From NCBI GenBank assembly GCA_030148665.1, contig JASBSZ010000013.1, positions 1 through 64,000 on the forward strand: a DNA stretch of 64,000 nucleotides, in the 5' to 3' direction. The position numbers and the translations under genes are program-made. The notes beneath the pieces were generated by a model, which did not search any database, was not told where the DNA came from, and saw only the letters and a list, made by a program, of their open reading frames with translations. Below are positions 12,333 to 21,097 of this stretch, piece by piece. The DNA is from Alphaproteobacteria bacterium (GTDB lineage Bacteria; Pseudomonadota; Alphaproteobacteria; Rhodobacterales; Rhodobacteraceae). Position 1 is the first letter of the stretch, and the number at the start of each line of letters is the position of its first letter.

Positions 12333-13214
12333 TCAGACCCCTTTCCAGCGACGGTGAATCCAGTACCATTGTTCGGGGTGGGCATCGACCATCGCCTCAA
12401 GCGAATCGTTCAGTGCCTGGGTCATGGTCTCGGGGTCGGAATGGGGGATGGGGGCTTCGACCTCGACCCGGAAATCCTGTCCGTTTCCCTGACGGATTCC
12501 GTATATCGGTACCAGGAGCGCATCGAATTTCAGGGCGAACTCGGCTGCCGAGGTCATGGTCAGGGCGGGCCTGCCCATGAAGCGCAGCTTTTTTCCCTCA
12601 TAGGCGGCCTGATCGTTCAGCAGCGCGATCACGCCGCCCTTGCGCAAATGGCCGATGATGGCCTTTGTTCCACGCATGCCGCGCGGGTGGTTCGGGGTCG
12701 CGATCCGGTTCAGACAGGCGACATAGCGCCGGTTGGTATAGGCGTTGTTCATCGGGCGATAGATCCCGGCGCTGTCGAACCCGCGCGCCGCCAGCGCCAC
12801 GCGGGGCACCTGGAAATTGCCGAAATGCCCCGATACCAGAATGACCGGACGCCCTTTTTCGAGTGCCGCAAACAGTGCCTCACGGCCCTCGCCGCCGATC
12901 GGCGCATGGCGTGCCCGTTCGACAAAACCCAGCGGCAGGAATGTTTCGGCCATCAGGCGGGTTGCGTTGCGCGAAACCTCGCGGCACATGCGGTCAACCT
13001 CGTCGCGGGGCATTTCGGGGCGGACAAGGGCCAGGTTGTTGCGGATGCGCCGGTTCAGCCCCAGGGCTGGCGCCAGGATTCTGGCCCCCAGCCAGCCGGC
13101 CAGCTCGACCGCCCTTTCATGGGGCATCAGCGCCAGCAGGCCGAACAGGGCACGCAACGGCAGGTCGAGCAGATAGTTCCTGACCCCGCCATGTTCGAAT
13201 TCCGCTGCTGCCAT
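12333..13214 (-). CDS. Lysophospholipid/lipid A acyltransferase (LpxL/HtrB family)
   Basis: 293 residues from an ATG with a good AAAGGAAG ribosome site. It contains RNNLALVRPEM near the start, the acyltransferase block VSGHFGNFQ (H130), SAGIYRPMNN, and GGVIALLNDQAAYEGKKLRFMGRPA, the expected order for the family that adds secondary acyl chains to lipid A. An N-terminal amphipathic or membrane segment lies at 17-30. The usual HxxxxE/D catalytic pair reads H-F-G-N-F-Q here, so the acid is replaced by glutamine. It may therefore be a divergent or less active member. Specificity (lauroyl, myristoyl, other) cannot be read from the sequence. Confidence 0.85.
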   Translation of the reverse strand: MAAAEFEHGGVRNYLLDLPLRALFGLLALMPHERAVELAGWLGARILAPALGLNRRIRNNLALVRPEMPRDEVDRMCREVSRNATRLMAETFLPLGFVERARHAPIGGEGREALFAALEKGRPVILVSGHFGNFQVPRVALAARGFDSAGIYRPMNNAYTNRRYVACLNRIATPNHPRGMRGTKAIIGHLRKGGVIALLNDQAAYEGKKLRFMGRPALTMTSAAEFALKFDALLVPIYGIRQGNGQDFRVEVEAPIPHSDPETMTQALNDSLEAMVDAHPEQWYWIHRRWKGV

Positions 13215-13383
13215 GATCTTCCTTTCGCGGGCAAGCCTGCCCCGACATAAATCGCCGCCCGCGCGACCACAAGCCCCCGCTGCCGGGTGACGCGCCACGG
13301 GGTCGTCGTGGTTCGGAGGTGATTTTTCTGGTCGGTCGGTCCGGCGCGGGCTAGGCTGGTGCCACGACAGGGAGGAAAATCAC

Positions 13384-13794
13384 ATGATAGCCGAGATATG
13401 GGCCTCGTTCCGGGCGCTGCCTGTCCGGGTGCAGATATGGGTCGCGCTGATCCTGGTGCCGGTCAACATCGCCTCGCTGGCCTTTGTCGGCCAGGGCTGG
13501 GGCGTGGTCATCGCGGCGGCGGCCAACGGGGCGATGCTGTTGAATCTGCCGATCATGCTGGTCGAGCGCGGGCTTTCCCGGGCCATGGCATGGCCACATC
13601 TGGCGATCTGGGCGCCGATGCTGGGCCTGCTGCTGTGGCTGTGGGCAGGCGGCAACTGGCCGCCCGGCGCATTTGGCGGCTATCTGGCCATTCTGCTGGT
13701 GGTGGACGGCATCTCGCTGGTGCTGGATCTGCGCGATGCCGTTCAATGGCTGAAAGGCGCACGCGCGATTGCCGGGCGCGAACAGGACCGATAG
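13384..13794 (+). CDS. Small integral membrane protein of unknown function
   Basis: 136 residues with about four hydrophobic spans (VQIWVALILVPVNIASLAFV, WGVVIAAAANGAMLL, LAIWAPMLGLLLWLWAG, YLAILLVVDGISLVL) and a charged C-terminal tail. The ATG follows GGGAGGAAAA. I do not recognise the family. It stands alone between the divergent acyltransferase gene and the convergent infC. Confidence 0.75.
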   Translation: MIAEIWASFRALPVRVQIWVALILVPVNIASLAFVGQGWGVVIAAAANGAMLLNLPIMLVERGLSRAMAWPHLAIWAPMLGLLLWLWAGGNWPPGAFGGYLAILLVVDGISLVLDLRDAVQWLKGARAIAGREQDR

Positions 13795-13875
13795 CCACCC
13801 CGGCAGCCACCCCGATCTGCCCCGATCTGCCGCGCCGTATTGCCGTTACCGGCCGCTGCCGACTGTTGCGCCGAT

Positions 13876-14424
13876 CTATCCGTTTCGGACGGGGCCGATC
13901 ATCATCACCATCTGACGCCCTTCGAGGCGGGGCATGTTTTCGACCTTGCCGATCTCTTCGACATCGGCGGCGACCCGCCTGAGCAGCTCGAGCCCCAGAT
14001 TCTGGTGCGCCATCTCGCGGCCGCGAAAACGCATCGTCACCTTGACCTTGTCGCCGTTCTCCAGGAACCGCACGACATTGCGCAGCTTGACGTTGTAGTC
14101 ATGGGTATCCGTGTTGGGACGGAACTTGACCTCCTTGACCTCGATCGTCTTCTGCTTCTTGCGGGCCTCGGATTCACGTTTCTGCTGCTCGTACTTGAAC
14201 TTGCCGTAATCCATCACCTTGCACACCGGCGGGCGCGCATTGGGCGATATCTCGACAAGATCAAGTCCGGCCTCGGCGGCCAGCCTCATGCCCTCTTCGG
14301 GGGTGGTGACGCCGACATTTTCGCCGTCGGGGCCGATAAGTCGGATTTCGGATTCCCGAATGCGTTCGTTGATTCGGGGGCCGGTGTCGCGCATCGGAGG
14401 CGCGTTGTGGGGTCTGCGGGCTAT
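13876..14424 (-). CDS. infC: Translation initiation factor IF-3, probable ATA start
   Basis: IF-3 prevents premature 50S joining and proofreads the start codon on the 30S subunit. The N-domain has [20 protein letters not shown] and a charged linker. The C-domain has [31 protein letters not shown] and [11 protein letters not shown] place the start at an in-frame ATA (14424-14422): AAGGA precedes it by 10 bases, and the resulting 182 residues match the roughly 180 of E. coli IF-3 (16 residues before RINERIR against 14). ATG at 14478 or GTG at 14493 would add 18-23 residues and lack good ribosome sites. Non-AUG starts are classical for infC autoregulation. It is separated from thrS by an opposite-strand gene. 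Confidence 0.9.
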   Translation of the reverse strand: MARRPHNAPPMRDTGPRINERIRESEIRLIGPDGENVGVTTPEEGMRLAAEAGLDLVEISPNARPPVCKVMDYGKFKYEQQKRESEARKKQKTIEVKEVKFRPNTDTHDYNVKLRNVVRFLENGDKVKVTMRFRGREMAHQNLGLELLRRVAADVEEIGKVENMPRLEGRQMVMMIGPVRNG

Positions 14425-14746
14425 GGGTTTCGAGTCCTTCGGTTCTGTTGCGGTTATCGGTGGTTTCGGGTCGCGCATGAAAATAATCGCCACCCGTCAC
14501 CTGATCAAGCCGTTTCTCTGTGGCGGCGCGCCCCCGTTTCGTCAAGGCGCAAGTCGCCTGTCGGGCCGGCAAATCGGGTTTTTGTGCCATTCCCCGCCCT
14601 TGCGCGGCCAAAGGGAAACTTCTGCGCTTGGCAAGGGGTGGAAAAGGGCGGTATCAGACCTCAGGCCCAGGCCCCGGCGGCCGTGGGGAAAACGGGTGGA
14701 AACAACGGCGTCGTACATGCCGATGCCGCCACAACGGGAGACGAAA
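14425..14746. other. Divergent leader region between infC and the coiled-coil gene
   Basis: About 320 bases that must contain the infC promoter and leader (minus) and the promoter of the coiled-coil gene (plus). The minus strand has a TTGACG at about 14540-14545 but no matching -10 box that I would defend. No other gene is supported. Confidence 0.35.
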
Positions 14747-15352
14747 ATGAACATGAACAAATGGTCGTGGCTGGTGGCAATCGTCATCGCTGCCTTCGCC
14801 CTGTATCAGCAGAGCAGCATCACCAGGCTGAACGACGAAAACACCGCACTGGGCGCGCAGGTCGCCAAGCTGCAGCAGACGGTCACCGAGGATCAAAAGG
14901 CGCTCAAGGATGCGAGCGCGGCCAGGGACGCGGCCGAGACGCGCGTCAAGGCGCTGGAAAAGGAAAACGCGTCCCTCAAGGACAGGCTCGCCGGCCTCGA
15001 AAAGGAACTTGCCGGCAAGGGCGCCGCGCTGGATACCGCGCGCAAGGCACTGGCTGACGCGCAGGCGAAAGAGGCCGCGTTGACCAAGGCGCTGGCCACC
15101 GCCCGGCAGCAGGCGGCCGACGCCAGGGCAGCCGCGCGCGACAGTGCCGCCAGCGCCAAGGCCGAGCTGACCGCCGCCAGGGCGGATCTTGCCAAGGCCA
15201 AGGACGAACTCGCCAGGACGCGCGAAACGCTCAGGGCCGCACGCGCCATCGAGGCCGAACTCAAGGACGCGCTGGCCGCGGCGCGTGCCCAGGCGAGCGC
15301 CGCCCGGGACGAGCTGGCCGCGCTGAAGGCCAAGGAGGCCGCGGGCAACTGA
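14747..15352 (+). CDS. Membrane-anchored coiled-coil protein, function unknown
   Basis: 201 residues starting MNMNKWSWLVAIVIAAFALYQQ, a single N-terminal membrane anchor or uncleaved signal, followed by about 170 residues of continuous alanine/lysine/glutamate-rich heptads (KALEKENASLKDRLAGLEKE, ARADLAKAKDELARTRE). A long periplasmic or cytoplasmic coiled coil is predicted. Low complexity makes homology uncertain and it resembles many structural or tail-fibre-like proteins only by composition. The ATG has GGGAG upstream. It ends at a clean intrinsic terminator. It sits between thrS and infC on the opposite strand, splitting two genes that are adjacent in many bacteria. Confidence 0.75.
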   Translation: MNMNKWSWLVAIVIAAFALYQQSSITRLNDENTALGAQVAKLQQTVTEDQKALKDASAARDAAETRVKALEKENASLKDRLAGLEKELAGKGAALDTARKALADAQAKEAALTKALATARQQAADARAAARDSAASAKAELTAARADLAKAKDELARTRETLRAARAIEAELKDALAAARAQASAARDELAALKAKEAAGN

Positions 15353-15380
15353 GGCACGGCCACATCCCGGAACAAACGAA

Positions 15381-15404
15381 AGGGGCCCATCACGGGCCCC
15401 TTTT
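15381..15404. terminator. Bidirectional intrinsic terminator between coiled-coil gene and thrS
   Basis: AGGGGCCC-ATCAC-GGGCCCC followed by TTTT on the plus strand; the minus strand also ends in CCCCTTTC. It lies 28 bases after the coiled-coil stop and 37 bases beyond the thrS stop, so it can serve both. Confidence 0.85.
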
Positions 15405-15441
15405 CTCATCCTGTCCGGTGGGGTGTGCTGCCGGCGCGCCG

Positions 15442-17391
15442 TCAGTCGCGCAGATCGGGCGGGGTGGCCTCGGCAACCAGCTCGCCCAGCACCTCGTCAA
15501 GCGGGGCGACCCGTGATCCCTTGGATCCCAGACGGCGCATCGAAACCGTGCCGTCACCCACCTCTTTCATGCCGCAGGCCAGAATGACCGGCACCAATGC
15601 GTGGGAATGTTCGCGCACCTTGTAATTGATCTTTTCGTTGCGCACATCGGCCTCGGCCCGCAGCCCCGCGGCGCGCAGTTTGCTTGTGACCTCAAGCACA
15701 TAGTCATCGGCATCCGACACGATCGAGGCCACGACGATCTGGCGCGGCGCCAGCCACAGCGGAAAGCGCCCGCCGTAATGTTCGATCAACACGCCAAGGA
15801 AACGCTCGAAACTGCCCAGCGTGGCGCGATGCAGCATGACCGGCGTATGCTTGGCGCCATCCTCGCCGATATATTCGGCGCCCAGACGGCCCGGCAGCAC
15901 GAAATCGGCCTGCAAGGTGCCCAGCTGCCATTCGCGCCCGATCGCATCGGTCAGCTTGAAATCCAGCTTGGGGCCGTAAAACGCCCCTTCGCCGGGGTCG
16001 ATCTCGTAAGGCAGGCCCAGCGCCTTGATGGCATTTTCCAGCGCCTCTTCGGCCTGGTCCCAGACCGCATCCGTTCCGGCGCGGACCTCGGGGCGGGTCG
16101 AGAACTTGATGTCGAAACTCTCGAACCCGAGGTCGTTATAGACCCGCGTCAGCAGATTGATGAATTTCTCGGTCTCGGATGCGATCTGGCTTTCCATGCA
16201 GAAGATATGCGCATCGTCCTGCGTAAACCCGCGCACGCGCATCAAGCCGTGCATGGAGCCCGAGCTTTCATAACGGTGGCAGGATCCGAATTCGGCCAGC
16301 CGCAGCGGCAGGTCGCGATAGGATTTCAGGCCCTGGTTATAGACCTGCACATGGCAGGGGCAGTTCATGGGTTTCAGCGCATTCACCCGCTTTTCATTGG
16401 CATGTTCCTCGTCGATTTCGGTGATGAACATGTTTTCGCGGTATTTGTCCCAATGGCCCGAGGCCTCCCACAGCTTGCGGTCAACCACCTGCGGGGTGTT
16501 GATTTCCTGATAGCCGTCCTCGATCTGCCGGCGGCGCATGTAATCCTGCAAGGTGCGATACAGAACCCAGCCATTGGGGTGCCAGAACACCATGCCGGGG
16601 GCCTCTTCCTGGATGTGGAACAGGTCCATTTCGCGGCCCAGCTTGCGGTGGTCGCGCTTTTCAGCCTCTTCCAGCATATGCAGATAGGCCTTGAGTTCGG
16701 CCTTGTTGCGGAAGGCCACCCCATAGATGCGCTGCAACATGGCGTTGTTGCTGTCGCCGCGCCAATAGGCGCCCGCCACGCTCATCAGCTTGAACGCATC
16801 GGCCGGAACCTGCCCCGTATGCACCAGATGCGGGCCGCGGCACAGATCCTGCCAGTCGCCATGCCAATACATGCGGATCGGTTCCCCCTCGGGGATCATG
16901 CCGACCAGTTCCACCTTGTAGGGTTCGTCATTGTCCTCGTAGAAACGGATGGCGCGGTCGCGTTCCCAGACCTCGGTGCGGACGGGGTCGCGCAGATTGA
17001 TGATCTCGCGCATCTTTTTCTCGATCAGGCCCAGATCCTCGCTGGAAAAGGGCTCGTCCCGGTCGAAATCGTAATAGAAGCCGTTGTCGATGACCGGGCC
17101 GATGGTGACCTTGGTGTCGGGCCACAGCTCCTGCACGGCGCGCGCCATGATATGGGCGGCGTCGTGGCGGATCAGCTCCAGCGCCTTGTCCTCGTCCTTC
17201 ATGGTGTGGATGGCGATTTCGGCGTCTTCCTCGATCGGGCGCGTCAGGTCGCGATGCTCGCCATTGACACTGCAGGAAATGGCCGCCTTGGCCAGCGATT
17301 TCGAAATGCTGGCCGCCACCTCGGCGCCGGTGGTGCCCACCGGGTAGCTGCGTTTCGATCCATCGGGGAAGGTCAGGGTAATGTCGGCCAT
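15442..17391 (-). CDS. thrS: Threonine--tRNA ligase
   Basis: 649 residues, class II synthetase. It has the N-terminal TGS domain ([22 protein letters not shown]), the editing SAD domain with [11 protein letters not shown] and the YGVAFRNK region, and the catalytic core with motif 2 [11 protein letters not shown]. The zinc ligand cysteine is in MNCPCHV, and the ATP-site histidine and serine in [24 protein letters not shown]-terminal anticodon-binding domain ends the protein. The start at MADITLTF is preferred over a longer frame because the TGS domain begins there. It charges tRNA-Thr in the cytosol. Confidence 0.98.
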   Translation of the reverse strand: MADITLTFPDGSKRSYPVGTTGAEVAASISKSLAKAAISCSVNGEHRDLTRPIEEDAEIAIHTMKDEDKALELIRHDAAHIMARAVQELWPDTKVTIGPVIDNGFYYDFDRDEPFSSEDLGLIEKKMREIINLRDPVRTEVWERDRAIRFYEDNDEPYKVELVGMIPEGEPIRMYWHGDWQDLCRGPHLVHTGQVPADAFKLMSVAGAYWRGDSNNAMLQRIYGVAFRNKAELKAYLHMLEEAEKRDHRKLGREMDLFHIQEEAPGMVFWHPNGWVLYRTLQDYMRRRQIEDGYQEINTPQVVDRKLWEASGHWDKYRENMFITEIDEEHANEKRVNALKPMNCPCHVQVYNQGLKSYRDLPLRLAEFGSCHRYESSGSMHGLMRVRGFTQDDAHIFCMESQIASETEKFINLLTRVYNDLGFESFDIKFSTRPEVRAGTDAVWDQAEEALENAIKALGLPYEIDPGEGAFYGPKLDFKLTDAIGREWQLGTLQADFVLPGRLGAEYIGEDGAKHTPVMLHRATLGSFERFLGVLIEHYGGRFPLWLAPRQIVVASIVSDADDYVLEVTSKLRAAGLRAEADVRNEKINYKVREHSHALVPVILACGMKEVGDGTVSMRRLGSKGSRVAPLDEVLGELVAEATPPDLRD

Positions 17392-17542
17392 ATGCGGCGC
17401 ACTCCTCGGTTTGGCGCCTACGAAACGCCCGGTTGCGGTTGTGTGGCGATATGGCCCGCGCACCCGGCCAAGTCAAGCATTGTCAGCCCCTTGTCGCCAC
17501 GCCATTATGCGCGCGGAATTGAACAAACAAGGGCCATGACAG

Positions 17543-18310
17543 ATGACCACCCCTTCCTGGCTGACCACCCCGCAGGGCCGCCGCATCGCCTGGCACAGGA
17601 TTGACGGATCCGGCCCGACGATCGTTTTCTGCGGCGGGTTCAAATCCGACATGGAAGGCACCAAGGCGCTGCATCTGGAAAACTGGGCACGCGAACGCGG
17701 CCGCGCCTTTGTGCGGTTCGACTATTCCGGCCACGGCCAGAGTGGCGGTGAGTTCGAGGATGGCTGCATCGGCGACTGGTTTCAGGATGCGCAGGCAGTG
17801 GTCTCTGGCCTGACCGAGGGCAAGGTCATTCTGGTCGGCTCGTCCATGGGGGGATGGATCTCGCTGCTGCTGTGCCGGTCGATACCCTCACGGATACACG
17901 GGTTGGTGGGCATCGCGGCTGCACCGGATTTCACCGAAGATTCCATGTGGGCCGCGTTTTCGGATGAACAGAAACGCCAGTTGCAGGACGAGGGGCGCCT
18001 GGAGCTGCCCTCGGAATATTCCGACGAGCCCTATGTCATCACCCGCCGCCTGATCGAGGACGGGCGAAAGCATCTTGTCCTGCGCGACCCTCTGAAGCTC
18101 GCCTTTCCGGTGCGCCTGCTGCAGGGCACGGCAGACGAGGACGTGGATGTCTCGGTCGCGCTGCGCCTGCTGGATCATGCCGAGGGGGGTGATATCCGGC
18201 TGACCCTGGTCAAGGGGGCCGACCACCGCTTTTCCACCCCTGAAAACCTGCGCCTGATCGGCAAGATGGTGCATTCGGTCAGCATGGGGGGACAGGCTTC
18301 TTCTTTGTGA
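17543..18310 (+). CDS. Alpha/beta hydrolase (ABHD10-like serine esterase)
   Basis: 255 residues of the single-domain alpha/beta hydrolase fold. The oxyanion-side loop is VFCGGFKSDMEGTKA; RFDYSGHGQSGG, the nucleophile elbow VGSSMGGW (S101), an acid in LLQGTADEDV and the histidine in VKGADHRFS complete the triad. The KSDMEGTKA and FDYSGHG blocks resemble the mitochondrial/bacterial ABHD10 thioesterase group. The last residues (ASSL) and the stop codon are encoded inside intergenic element E3: TTTGCCC of the consensus reads TTTGTGA here, supplying the TGA. Confidence 0.88.
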   Translation: MTTPSWLTTPQGRRIAWHRIDGSGPTIVFCGGFKSDMEGTKALHLENWARERGRAFVRFDYSGHGQSGGEFEDGCIGDWFQDAQAVVSGLTEGKVILVGSSMGGWISLLLCRSIPSRIHGLVGIAAAPDFTEDSMWAAFSDEQKRQLQDEGRLELPSEYSDEPYVITRRLIEDGRKHLVLRDPLKLAFPVRLLQGTADEDVDVSVALRLLDHAEGGDIRLTLVKGADHRFSTPENLRLIGKMVHSVSMGGQASSL

Positions 18311-18403
18311 AAATACTCCCGCCGGAGGCTCCCGCATTTCCCGGCGGCGCAGGTGGGGGCTGTCTGCCCCCACACCCCCGAGAGTATTTGTGCAAAGAAG
18401 AAG
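18297..18403. repeat. Intergenic 3'-end element E3, two facing copies
   Basis: Two copies of the 20-mer face each other: CTTCTTCTTTGTGAAAATAC at 18297-18316 (plus) and, on the minus strand, CTTCTTCTTTGCACAAATAC ending at 18403. Between them lie CTCC-CGCC-GGAG and the strong GTGGGGGC-TGTCT-GCCCCCAC hairpin. It separates the convergent hydrolase gene, whose stop lies inside the element, and the small membrane protein gene, whose stop is 9 bases away. Confidence 0.85.
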
Positions 18404-18412
18404 GGTGCGGGG

Positions 18413-18625
18413 CTACAGCAGGATGCCAATCACGACCATCATCAGGCCAAGGGCCGATACCCCCATCGCCGCCATGTTCAGCGCAACCACCTTTTGCAGG
18501 CGGGTCTTCATTTCGTCGTCCGAAAGGCCCTGACGCTTGGCTTGGAATACCAGCCAGATGCAGTAGCCCAGGCCCAGCAGGCCGAGCAGGGCGACGATGC
18601 TGCCGATGGGGATGAGACTTTCCAT
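18413..18625 (-). CDS. Small two-span membrane protein, conserved-looking, unknown function
   Basis: 70 residues with two hydrophobic helices: IPIGSIVALLGLLGLGYCIW and a C-terminal ALNMAAMGVSALGLMMVVIGI. They are separated by a charged loop (AKRQGLSDDEMKTRLQK). The start at MESLIP has an AAAGGAT ribosome site; longer frames do not. I cannot name a function. It is divergent from gapR. Confidence 0.75.
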   Translation of the reverse strand: MESLIPIGSIVALLGLLGLGYCIWLVFQAKRQGLSDDEMKTRLQKVVALNMAAMGVSALGLMMVVIGILL

Positions 18626-18760
18626 GGGGGCGGATCCTTTCTGCGATTGCGCACCACGTAAACAAAAGCCGGCCGCGGCGCAAGGTGGGCCTTGATGCGC
18701 AATCATGCGGCCTATAGGAAAGAGGCCCCCGGGAAGGGGAAGGAAAACGAGGACGGGTTC

Positions 18761-19015
18761 ATGGAAGATTCGAGCAACAATACCTACCGCGTCGCCACTG
18801 CCGAACTGCGCGCCTTTGTCGAGCGTTTCGAGCGGCTGGAGGCCGAGAAGAAGGACATCGCGGATCAGCAGAAAGAGGTGATGGCCGAGGCCAAGTCGCG
18901 CGGTTATGACACCAAGGTCCTGCGCAAGGTCATCGCACTGCGCAAGCGCGACCCTCAGGAGATTTCCGAGGAAGAGGCCGTGCTGGAAATGTACAAGGAG
19001 GCGCTGGGGATGTGA
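18761..19015 (+). CDS. gapR: GapR family nucleoid-associated protein (DUF2312)
   Basis: 84 residues. ELRAFVERFERLEAEKKDIADQQKEV, AKSRGYDTKVLRKVIALRKRDP and EEEAVLEMYKEAL are the signature of DUF2312. This family includes Caulobacter GapR, which encircles AT-rich overtwisted DNA ahead of replication and transcription and supports chromosome replication. Length and the long N-terminal coiled coil fit. The start at MEDSSNN follows GAGGACGGG. An alternative upstream ATG adds 23 residues unlike the family. Confidence 0.92.
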   Translation: MEDSSNNTYRVATAELRAFVERFERLEAEKKDIADQQKEVMAEAKSRGYDTKVLRKVIALRKRDPQEISEEEAVLEMYKEALGM

Positions 19016-19068
19016 GGCTGGGGATGTGAGAGGGGCCCCTTGTCATTCCCGCCCGATCATCCGATCGA

Positions 19069-19899
19069 TTACGGGCGGCGTCGTTCAAAGACCTCGCGCA
19101 CGGCCCGCTCGCAGTGCAGGGCAAGGGCCTTGCGGTCGGGAAAATCGGATACGCGCACGGGGTCGATGAATACCACCTCGACGCGCGCGCGGCGCGGCTC
19201 GGTGAGGACCATCAGGAAATGGGGTGCGAATTCCATCTCGCCCCACCAGCCGAAATAGCGCGCATCCCGCCCCGGCGGCGCGTGGTAGATCACGCAGGCC
19301 GGTTGAATCCACAACCGCGCGGCCAGATCGGGCTCGAAAAAGGCGGCAAACAGGGTGGATTTGAACCGCACGACGCGGCGCGAATCGGTACTGGTTCCCT
19401 CGGGAAAGAACAGCAGCCGGTCGCCGGCAAGCAGATGCTCGGCAAACTGCGCCTTCTGGCGGCGCGCATGCGAGCTGCGGCGTTCGATAAAGACGGTCCC
19501 GGCAGCGCGCGCGATATGGCCGACAACGGGCCATTTCCCGACCTCGGCCTTTGATACGAAATGCGCCGGCGTGGCTGCGCTCAGCACGAAAATGTCCAGC
19601 CATGAGGCGTGGTTCGACACGATTGCGCCGGGGTGTCGCATGGGGCGGCCATGCCTGTGCAGGCGGATGCCCATGATGCGCAGCGAGATGCGGCTGGCAA
19701 GCTGCACGATGCGCGGAGACAGGCGCCGCCCCGTACGCCATCTGCGCGTCAGCCATTCGAAAAGGCGCGCGATCAGCAGCACCGGCAGCAACCCGTAGAT
19801 GACGATTGCCACCAGCAGCAGGCGCGCCACCGCGCGTACAATGCCGCGCAGGCCCGGCCGGGGGGGCACGGGCGGGGGAACCTCGGCCCAGCCGGTCAC
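19069..19899 (-). CDS. olsA: Lyso-ornithine lipid O-acyltransferase (PlsC family)
   Basis: 276 residues with an N-terminal membrane helix (residues 25-45) and the PlsC acyltransferase motifs NHASWLD (HxxxxD at 97-102), GTVFIERR and FPEGTSTD. Placement directly behind olsB, with a four-base GTGA overlap, identifies it as the second enzyme of ornithine lipid synthesis, adding a fatty acid to the 3-hydroxyl of lyso-ornithine lipid at the inner membrane. By sequence alone a 1-acylglycerol-3-phosphate acyltransferase is the alternative; the operon decides. It starts with GTG. Confidence 0.88.
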   Translation of the reverse strand: MTGWAEVPPPVPPRPGLRGIVRAVARLLLVAIVIYGLLPVLLIARLFEWLTRRWRTGRRLSPRIVQLASRISLRIMGIRLHRHGRPMRHPGAIVSNHASWLDIFVLSAATPAHFVSKAEVGKWPVVGHIARAAGTVFIERRSSHARRQKAQFAEHLLAGDRLLFFPEGTSTDSRRVVRFKSTLFAAFFEPDLAARLWIQPACVIYHAPPGRDARYFGWWGEMEFAPHFLMVLTEPRRARVEVVFIDPVRVSDFPDRKALALHCERAVREVFERRRP

Positions 19900-20696
19900 G
19901 TCGCGCCGCCTCCCGAGCGTCGGGTATAGGCCTTGCGGTGGCGTTCCGACATGCGCGCCGTGTCCATCATCAGGCAGACATCGATGGTGTTGAAATCATG
20001 GTCGACAAAGGCTCCGTCGCCGACGAATCCCCCCAGCCTGAGATAGGCCTTGATCAGGGCCGGCGTCTGGGCCATCGCCTGAACCCGGTCGATACGTTCC
20101 GGGGGTATCAGGTTCAGCGGCTGGTGAAATTGCGCGCGTACGCGAACCCGGATATCGGGTGGCGCCAGATGTTTCTGCCACAGCAGCGACAATGACTGTG
20201 CAATGGCCTGCGGGTCGGTGCCATGATACGAGGCCACGCCGAACATGACCTCGATATCATGGGCAAGGACATATTCTGCCAGCGCATTCCACAGCAGGTA
20301 CATGGCGATCCCGCCGCGGTAGCGCGCATCGACGCAGGAGCGCCCCAGCTCCAGCAGGCGGCGCCCGGTATTCAGCAGCGGGGCAAGATCGTATTCGGCG
20401 GCGGAATAGAAACCGGGGCCCGCCAGCGCCACCTCGGAACGCAGCAGGCGATAGACCCCGACCACGTGATCCAGCGTTGCCGGATCGCGCCGGCGGTCGA
20501 TCAGCAGCAGGTGGTCATAGAAGGGGTCAAAGGAATCCCGCTCGATCCCGGCCTCGTGATCGACGGTGGGGCCATGCGCGCCCAGTTCACGCGCAAACAC
20601 GCGATAACGCAGCCGTTGCGCGGCGGTCAGCTCGTCCGGGGTCTCGGCAAGCTTGATCTGAAAGTTGCGCTCTTGGGATTCGAGGTTTCTGGCCAT
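19896..20696 (-). CDS. olsB: L-ornithine N(alpha)-acyltransferase
   Basis: 266 residues of the GNAT-like hemolysin/OlsB family. LRYRVFARELGA near the N-terminus, DHLLLIDRR, VVGVYRLL, GRSCVDARYRGG, GVASYHGTDP and ALIKAYLRLGGF are typical. It transfers a 3-hydroxy fatty acyl group from acyl-ACP to the alpha-amino group of ornithine. The start at MARNLES is preferred, although a TTG 33 bases upstream is possible and neither has a strong ribosome site. First gene of the olsBA operon. Confidence 0.9.
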   Translation of the reverse strand: MARNLESQERNFQIKLAETPDELTAAQRLRYRVFARELGAHGPTVDHEAGIERDSFDPFYDHLLLIDRRRDPATLDHVVGVYRLLRSEVALAGPGFYSAAEYDLAPLLNTGRRLLELGRSCVDARYRGGIAMYLLWNALAEYVLAHDIEVMFGVASYHGTDPQAIAQSLSLLWQKHLAPPDIRVRVRAQFHQPLNLIPPERIDRVQAMAQTPALIKAYLRLGGFVGDGAFVDHDFNTIDVCLMMDTARMSERHRKAYTRRSGGGAT

Positions 20697-20831
20697 AGCC
20701 GCCGGTTGCCATGGTAAGTGAAAACTCAAACCTGTTTATGGGGTTGCGGGCCGAATGGCAACATGAATCTGGGGCAGGCGGCAGCGGGGTGTATTGAAAT
20801 CAGGGGTTGTGTTGATTAGTGTCGCAATGGA

Positions 20832-21023
20832 TCACGGTTGTGATTCGGATACATGCTCCAGACTGACGAAACGCGCATCGATGACAATCTTTCCGCCATC
20901 TTCGAAATTCACCGTGATGCGGCTGCCGATCACCGACTGCACCTGCCCGAGGCCCCATTCGCGGCACTGGGGATGGACGACCAGATCGCCGGGTTCGAAC
21001 GTCTCGCGGGCGGGGATGGTCAT
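20832..21023 (-). CDS. DUF3553 small protein (CarD/Tudor-like fold)
   Basis: 63 residues: PGDLVVHPQCREWGLGQVQSV and RITVNFEDGGKIVID. These are the hallmarks of DUF3553, a short SH3/Tudor-like domain resembling the RNA-polymerase-binding domain of CarD and Mfd. The ATG has a strong AAAGGAG ribosome site. Function unknown; an interaction with transcription or repair proteins is a guess from the fold. Divergent from chpT. Confidence 0.85.
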   Translation of the reverse strand: MTIPARETFEPGDLVVHPQCREWGLGQVQSVIGSRITVNFEDGGKIVIDARFVSLEHVSESQP

Positions 21024-21097
21024 TTCGGGGGCTCCTTTCGCTGGGGCGCGTGGCGGGACATGCGGGCGCAAGGCATTGGTCGCGATGCGAGGGGGCC

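Noticed and set aside
13840-15057. A 405-codon plus-strand frame across infC
   Set aside because: It is antisense to infC and then shifts relative to the coiled-coil gene; no motif or ribosome site supports it.
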